A stretch of 64,000 bases of DNA from G025836975 sp040391135 (GTDB lineage: Bacteria > Pseudomonadota > Gammaproteobacteria > Burkholderiales > Burkholderiaceae_B): NCBI GenBank assembly GCA_040391135.1, contig JBEBYL010000003.1, positions 1 through 64,000 on the forward strand, read 5' to 3'. Shown here one piece after another: positions 59,500-64,000 of this stretch (positions are counted from its first letter, which is position 1; each line of letters starts with the position of its first letter). The notes beneath the pieces are model-generated. The model ran no database searches. It had not been told where the DNA came from and worked only from the letters and a program-made list of their open reading frames with translations. The translations under genes were made by a program, and so were the position numbers.

Positions 59500-61458
59500 A
59501 TGTGTGGAATAGCAGGCATCTGGCAGCCGGACGCTGCAATTGATATTGAGGCGGCCGCGGGTCGCATGTTGTCTACCTTGACACATCGTGGTCCCGATGA
59601 CGAGGGGTTATGGGTTGACCCAGCCGCGCGACTAGCCCTGGCTCATCGCCGGCTCTCGATCGTGGATCTGTCGGCTGCGGGCCATCAGCCCATGGCCTCG
59701 TCCTGCGGGCGGTATGTTCTGGTCTACAACGGAGAGATCTACAATCATCTTGCTTTGAGGGCCGAACTGGGCTCGGTGCAATGGCGTGGGCACTCGGACA
59801 CCGAGACGCTGCTTGCTTGCATACAAGCCTGGGGATTGCGCCGGGCGTTGGAGCGAACCGTTGGGATGTTTGCGCTGGCGCTTTGGGACCGAAGCGCCGA
59901 AGTGCTCTCCCTGGCCCGTGATCGTTTAGGCGAAAAGCCTTTGTTCTGGGGATGGCAGGCTGACACATTGCTTTTCGGATCCGAGCTGAAGGCGCTACGC
60001 GCTTTTCCCGGATTCAAGGCGGTCGTCGATCGGGGTTGCCTCGCGCTGTTTTTGCGCCATGGATATGTGCCGGCGCCTTGGTCGATCTACGAGGGTATAT
60101 TCAAGCTTTCGCCTGGCCATTACGTTGATATTCCATTGCAGCAAGGTCCCGCTGCCGCCAGAGCTGCGCGCCCTTCCACGTATTGGAGTTTTAACGGTTC
60201 CGTGGGCGCGGGACTCGGAAATCCATTTAACGGCGACGATAAGGCGGCGGTTCATGCTCTTGAATCACATCTCTCTGAAACCATCGAAGGCCAGATGCTG
60301 GCAGATGTTCCAGTCGGAGCATTTTTCAGCGGCGGAATTGACAGCTCGACCGTCGTATCACTAATGCAGAGGCAGAGTACTAGACCTGTGCGCACCTTCA
60401 CCATTGGATTCGATGGCAGCGAGTATGACGAGGCTGCGCATGCGGAGACCGTGGCGAGGCATCTGGGTACCGACCATACTCCTTTGATCGTCAGGCCCGA
60501 GGACGCCCTGGATGTCATACCTCTCCTGCCAAGCATGTATTGCGAGCCGCTCAGCGCGGACTCCCAGGTGCCTCTGTACCTGATCAGTAAACTGGCCCGA
60601 CAGCATGTGACGGTCGCCTTGAGCGGCGACGGTGGGGACGAACTGTTCGGTGGCTACAATCGCTACTTGGGGGCGCGTCGGGTATGGTTGCGCATGCAGT
60701 CGCTGCCCGCGCCACTACGCCATACGTTTGCTGCATTTTTGCGCAGCGTGCCCCCTGCAGGCTGGGACCGAATTTTTTCCTGGTTCAAGCCGGTGCTGCC
60801 CGAACGCCTGCGCCTGGCCATTCCGGGAACCAAGGCGCAGAAACTGGCGGATGTCCTTGAACTGGATACCGAACAGGATTATTTCAGGCGGCTGACCAGT
60901 CATTGGCAGGATCCGGCCAGGGTGGTATTAGGAGCGCATGAGCCTCCGACGCTGATGACCAGCACAGCAGCCTGGCCCCAGACTGACAACTTCGAGCACT
61001 GGATGATGGCCATGGATGCGCAGACCTTCCTGCCTGACGAGGTGATGGCAAAGGTGGATCGTGCCGCCATGGCGGCCAGCCTGGAGACTCGCGCGCCGTT
61101 GCTTGATCATCGGGTTGTGGAATTGGCGTGGCGCATGCCGCTGCACATGAAGATACGGGATGGACAGGGAAAGTGGTTGCTCCGGCAAGTCCTGTATCGT
61201 CACGTGCCTCGTGAGTTGGTGGAGCGGCCCAAGAAGGGCTTCGGGATTCCGATAGACGACTGGTTGCGAGGACCACTGCGGGAATGGGCAGACGGCTTGT
61301 TGTCCGAAGATAGGTTGCGCGCCGAGGGTTACTTTAACCCGGCACCGATACGAAAGCTATGGCATCAGCATCTAAAGGGCGGCTATAACTGGCAATATCA
61401 GTTGTGGCCCATCCTGATGTTTCAGGCGTGGATATCCGACGCAGGGAATGCGCCATGA
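59500..61458 (+). CDS. asnB: AsnB-type glutamine-dependent amidotransferase 2
   Basis: The 652-residue paralogue of the protein at 55122 has the same layout: nucleophile Cys2 in MCGIAGIW, then the ATP loop SGGIDSS. Blocks such as HRGPDDEGLW, GEKPLFWGWQ and KVDRAAMAASLETRAPLLDHR are shared with it. Two such genes suggest two carboxyl groups or two sugars to amidate. It follows the polymerase gene after 93 bases without a recognisable gene. The stop overlaps the next glycosyltransferase by four bases. Confidence 0.9.
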   Translation: MCGIAGIWQPDAAIDIEAAAGRMLSTLTHRGPDDEGLWVDPAARLALAHRRLSIVDLSAAGHQPMASSCGRYVLVYNGEIYNHLALRAELGSVQWRGHSDTETLLACIQAWGLRRALERTVGMFALALWDRSAEVLSLARDRLGEKPLFWGWQADTLLFGSELKALRAFPGFKAVVDRGCLALFLRHGYVPAPWSIYEGIFKLSPGHYVDIPLQQGPAAARAARPSTYWSFNGSVGAGLGNPFNGDDKAAVHALESHLSETIEGQMLADVPVGAFFSGGIDSSTVVSLMQRQSTRPVRTFTIGFDGSEYDEAAHAETVARHLGTDHTPLIVRPEDALDVIPLLPSMYCEPLSADSQVPLYLISKLARQHVTVALSGDGGDELFGGYNRYLGARRVWLRMQSLPAPLRHTFAAFLRSVPPAGWDRIFSWFKPVLPERLRLAIPGTKAQKLADVLELDTEQDYFRRLTSHWQDPARVVLGAHEPPTLMTSTAAWPQTDNFEHWMMAMDAQTFLPDEVMAKVDRAAMAASLETRAPLLDHRVVELAWRMPLHMKIRDGQGKWLLRQVLYRHVPRELVERPKKGFGIPIDDWLRGPLREWADGLLSEDRLRAEGYFNPAPIRKLWHQHLKGGYNWQYQLWPILMFQAWISDAGNAP

Positions 61459-62582
61459 AGCTGCTGCTTGTTGGAGGATTCGCCGACTCTCTACTGAATT
61501 TCAGGGGACCGCTGATTGACGACCTAGTGAAGGCTGGGGTTGAGGTCCATGTCGCGGCACCCGGCCTGGACGATGACGGTATAAGCGATGCATTGTGCGC
61601 GCGCGGCGCGATTCCGCACAACCTGGCCCTGCAGCGAACAGGCATGAATCCGCTTGCGGACCTGGGGGCGCTGTATCGCCTGTGGCGCTTGATGCGTAGC
61701 CTGAGGCCAGACATGTTTCTGGGCTACACCATTAAGCCGGTGGTTTATGGATTGTTGGCCGCTTGGCTCGCAGGCATACGGGGGCGTTATGCCTTGATCA
61801 CCGGTTTGGGCTACGCTTTCCAGGACCAGCCGCGTGGCGCGAAAGCGTGCGTAGTTGCAGCGCTGGCCCGCGGGTTGTATCGGCTCGCTCTTGGGCGGGC
61901 GACAAAGGTGTTTTTCCAGAATCCCGATGACGAGGCCTTGTTTCGCAGCTTGGGCCTGCTGATTCCGGACAGGCCCTCTGTGGTCGTGAACGGCTCGGGC
62001 GTCGATACCCAGGAGTTCGGGTACGCGCCGCCTCCCGAAGGTCCGGCGGTGTTCTTGATGATTGCACGGTTGCTTGTAGCCAAGGGGGTGCGTGAGTACG
62101 TGCAGGCGGCACGGCATTTGCGGGAGGAGTTCCCTTCTGCGCGGTTTCTGTTGGCGGGCTGGCTGGACGAAGGACCCGATTCGATCGAAAGCAAAGAGCT
62201 GGAGGCATGGGTGGATGAGGGCGTGGTCGAGTACATTGGTCGGCTTGCCGATGTGCGGCCCGCGTTGCGTGGTTGCAGCGTTTATGTCCTGCCCTCCTAC
62301 CGCGAAGGGACGCCGCGCACCGTGCTGGAGGCGATGTCCATCGGGCGCGCGATCATCACAACGGATGCACCGGGATGTCGTGAAACCGTGATCGAAAACC
62401 ATAACGGCTATCTGGTACCGGTGCGCTCAATCCAGCCGCTGGTCGACGGAATGAGACATTTATTGGCGTCCCCCGACGAACTGCTGCGCATGGGCAGGGC
62501 ATCGAGGCAAGTCGCCGAGGACAAGTACGACGTCCACAAAGTGAATGCCGTGATGCTGAGAGAAATGGGGGTTGGGCTTTGA
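61455..62582 (+). CDS. Glycosyltransferase family 4 protein (PglA/WbpT-like) 2
   Basis: The 375-residue GT-B enzyme shares LLNFRGPLIDDLVKAG, RTGMNPLAD, KPVVYG, FFQNPDD and PSYREGTPRTVLEAMSIGRAIITTDAPGC with the paralogue at 27748-28869. Such enzymes often add the second sugar to the lipid-linked primer. That fits the position right before the initiating transferase. The start overlaps asnB2 by four bases. Confidence 0.9.
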   Translation: MKLLLVGGFADSLLNFRGPLIDDLVKAGVEVHVAAPGLDDDGISDALCARGAIPHNLALQRTGMNPLADLGALYRLWRLMRSLRPDMFLGYTIKPVVYGLLAAWLAGIRGRYALITGLGYAFQDQPRGAKACVVAALARGLYRLALGRATKVFFQNPDDEALFRSLGLLIPDRPSVVVNGSGVDTQEFGYAPPPEGPAVFLMIARLLVAKGVREYVQAARHLREEFPSARFLLAGWLDEGPDSIESKELEAWVDEGVVEYIGRLADVRPALRGCSVYVLPSYREGTPRTVLEAMSIGRAIITTDAPGCRETVIENHNGYLVPVRSIQPLVDGMRHLLASPDELLRMGRASRQVAEDKYDVHKVNAVMLREMGVGL

Positions 62583-63169
62583 AGCGTGTTATGGATATAT
62601 TTGGGGCAGGGGCCGGTCTGGTGCTGTTGTCACCCTTCATCGTGGTCCTGGCTTGCCTGATACGTTGGAAACTAGGTTCGCCCGTGCTGTTTCGGCAAGT
62701 TCGGCCAGGATTGCATGGCCGGTCGTTCCAAATGATCAAGTTCCGGACCATGCTGAACGCCAATGGGTCCGATGGCCAGCCTCTTTCTGACGAGTTGCGT
62801 CTTACCTCTTTTGGCCGTTTCCTGCGTTCGACCAGCCTGGACGAACTGCCCGAGCTTTGGAATGTGCTGAAAGGTGAAATGAGCCTTGTGGGACCACGTC
62901 CCTTGCTGTTGGAATATCTTCCGCTTTATTCAGCCGAACAGGCCCGGCGCCATGAGGTCAGACCAGGCATCACGGGGTGGGCCCAGGTTAATGGACGTAA
63001 TGCCATTGACTGGGAGGAGAAGTTTGCCCTGGATGTCTGGTATGTGGACCATCGGAACTTGTTGTTGGATTTGTGTATCCTTTGCCGGACCGTTATGAAA
63101 GTGGTGGTGCGCGATGACATCAACGCACAGGGCCAGGCCACAATGTCAAAATTTACAGGAAGTAAATAG
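62579..63169 (+). CDS. Short initiating sugar-phosphate transferase (PglC/WbpL-like bacterial sugar transferase)
   Basis: The 196-residue protein is a minimal monotopic phosphoglycosyl transferase with one N-terminal re-entrant helix (MKRVMDIFGAG then LVLLSPFIVVLACLI). The catalytic pair lies in STSLDELPELWNVLKGEMSLVGPRPLLLEYL, and the closing block is PGITGWAQVNGRNAIDW. It starts with TTG overlapping the preceding stop; an ATG at 62591 is the alternative. It should begin repeat-unit synthesis for the long operon, probably with an amino-deoxy sugar. This is the last gene before the hairpin. Confidence 0.92.
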   Translation: MKRVMDIFGAGAGLVLLSPFIVVLACLIRWKLGSPVLFRQVRPGLHGRSFQMIKFRTMLNANGSDGQPLSDELRLTSFGRFLRSTSLDELPELWNVLKGEMSLVGPRPLLLEYLPLYSAEQARRHEVRPGITGWAQVNGRNAIDWEEKFALDVWYVDHRNLLLDLCILCRTVMKVVVRDDINAQGQATMSKFTGSK

Positions 63170-63171
63170 GC

Positions 63172-63201
63172 GCTGGCAGGCGAAATTTCGCCTGGCCCAG
63201 C
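63172..63201 (+). terminator. Strong hairpin after the long glycan operon
   Basis: A perfect 18-base palindrome CAGGCGAAATTTCGCCTG (63177-63194) is flanked by GCTGG and CCAGC, which extend the stem with a two-base bulge. No U-run follows, so it may be a terminator of a non-standard kind or an RNA stabiliser. It lies three bases after the last stop codon. Confidence 0.5.
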
Positions 63202-63261
63202 AGGCGGGAAAGTTAAATACGTAGGCCCATTGGTCTAGTATCCATGAAGAATAAGTAAAAC

Positions 63262-64000
63262 ATGCAAGCAACAACATTCAAGTATCGTCGCGAGATTGAT
63301 GGGTTACGAGCCATTGCAGTCCTTTCAGTGATCTTTTTCCATGCCGGTATTCCTGGGTTTTCTGGCGGCTTTGTTGGTGTCGATGTCTTTTTCGTAATTA
63401 GTGGATACTTGATTACTGGTATCTTGCTTCGGGAACACGCATCTGACCAGTTCTCCTTAGGCAGGTTCTATGAGCGCCGTATTCGCCGAATACTTCCTGC
63501 GCTCTTTTTTGTGCTGTTGGTCTGCATTCCTTTTGGATGGTCCCTTATGGATCCCTATGCCTTCTGGCGTCTGGGCCAGGGCTTGGTAGGCGTAACGCTT
63601 TTCGTTTCGAACATTCTTTTTTGGCGAACCACGAATTACTTTACCGCGACTGTGGAGAACCCCTTGCTTCACACCTGGAGCCTGGGAGTTGAAGAGCAGT
63701 TCTACATCTTATTCCCATTGTTTTTAGCGTTGGTATGGCGTTTTGCCCGTCGATGGTTGCTGGTGGCAATACTATCAGTTGCCCTGGTTTCCCTCGGAAT
63801 CAGTCAGTGGGGAGTCCAGACCGGCAGAGTGGTGGCAGCGTTCTATCTTATTCCGTCGCGAGCATTCGAGTTGTTGCTGGGGTCCTTGGTGGCGGTGGCT
63901 GCATTCAAACATCGTGTACCCCAGTTGAAGCCGCTAATAACAGAAGCGATAGCTTGGATGGGCATGGGAGCCATCACTTGGTCGACATTGGTATTTGATC
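63262..64000 (+). CDS. OafA/YrhL-type acyltransferase 3, 5' part
   Basis: The open frame runs off the window end after about 246 codons. The start has the family opening EIDGLRAIAVLSVIFFHAGIPG followed by GGFVGVDVFFVISGYLITGIL, then RRIRRILPALF and NPLLHTWSLGVEEQFYILFPL. These are the conserved parts of membrane acyltransferase 3, which O-acetylates surface sugars; long forms end in a periplasmic SGNH domain not visible here. It has its own upstream gap of 92 bases after the hairpin, so it is probably a separate transcript. Confidence 0.93.
   Translation, partial: MQATTFKYRREIDGLRAIAVLSVIFFHAGIPGFSGGFVGVDVFFVISGYLITGILLREHASDQFSLGRFYERRIRRILPALFFVLLVCIPFGWSLMDPYAFWRLGQGLVGVTLFVSNILFWRTTNYFTATVENPLLHTWSLGVEEQFYILFPLFLALVWRFARRWLLVAILSVALVSLGISQWGVQTGRVVAAFYLIPSRAFELLLGSLVAVAAFKHRVPQLKPLITEAIAWMGMGAITWSTLVFD

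Overview
The window looks like chromosomal DNA of a GC-rich betaproteobacterium, most likely of the Alcaligenaceae (Bordetella, Achromobacter or Pusillimonas relatives). That placement is inferred from two orphan Bug-type solute receptors, Wlb-like surface-sugar enzymes and dense genes with ATGA overlaps. No tRNA, rRNA, insertion sequence or CRISPR array was seen.

The first 19 kb is mostly metabolic. It holds the end of an amino-acid ABC permease, galE, a divergent Lrp regulator and homodimeric pyruvate-dehydrogenase-type E1, a DMT permease, an isoaspartyl peptidase, an O-antigen-ligase-like protein, rfbB and an RfaH/NusG-type antiterminator. Next come a LysR-Bug-amidase-FAH cluster and a HigA-type antitoxin with a 5'-truncated toxin remnant. 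A second cluster follows, with a Bug receptor, a GntR regulator, an isocitrate-lyase-family lyase and a LeuC/LeuD-like hydratase. Its two divergent arms carry the same operator-like sequence over their promoters.

From 19.4 to 28.9 kb lies a first polysaccharide assembly locus: YdcF, a ligase paralogue, a long polyprenyl-phosphate sugar transferase, a polymerase-like protein, a Wzx flippase and three glycosyltransferases. Two of its genes carry nine-base G/C runs that could be phase-variable.

From about 28.95 kb to 63.2 kb all genes run on the plus strand. They form what looks like one very long surface-glycan operon. It starts with an extended -10 promoter, a hairpin and a perfect 12-base ops element, the known recruitment site of RfaH, whose likely gene lies 20 kb upstream in the same window. 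The operon encodes remnants of a wbp-type diacetamido-uronate module, a PglK-type ABC flippase, a CDP-glucose branch with a C-methyltransferase, and the pseudaminic acid steps PseB, C, H, G and I. In place of a separate PseF there is a NeuB-SAF-cytidylyltransferase fusion. It also encodes two complete sets of WbpG/HisH/HisF-type amidination proteins, two AsnB-type amidotransferases, a polymerase, several glycosyltransferases and a short initiating sugar transferase. A perfect hairpin and the start of an OafA-type acyltransferase close the window.

Several scars show recent rearrangement: an acyltransferase cut after 45 residues, a frameshifted wbpG start fused to the tail of a WbpI-type 2-epimerase, and a duplicated wbpG start whose intact copy lies 20 kb away. 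The likely product is an acidic O-antigen or capsule carrying pseudaminic acid and amidino or amide groups, with its composition under active evolution.
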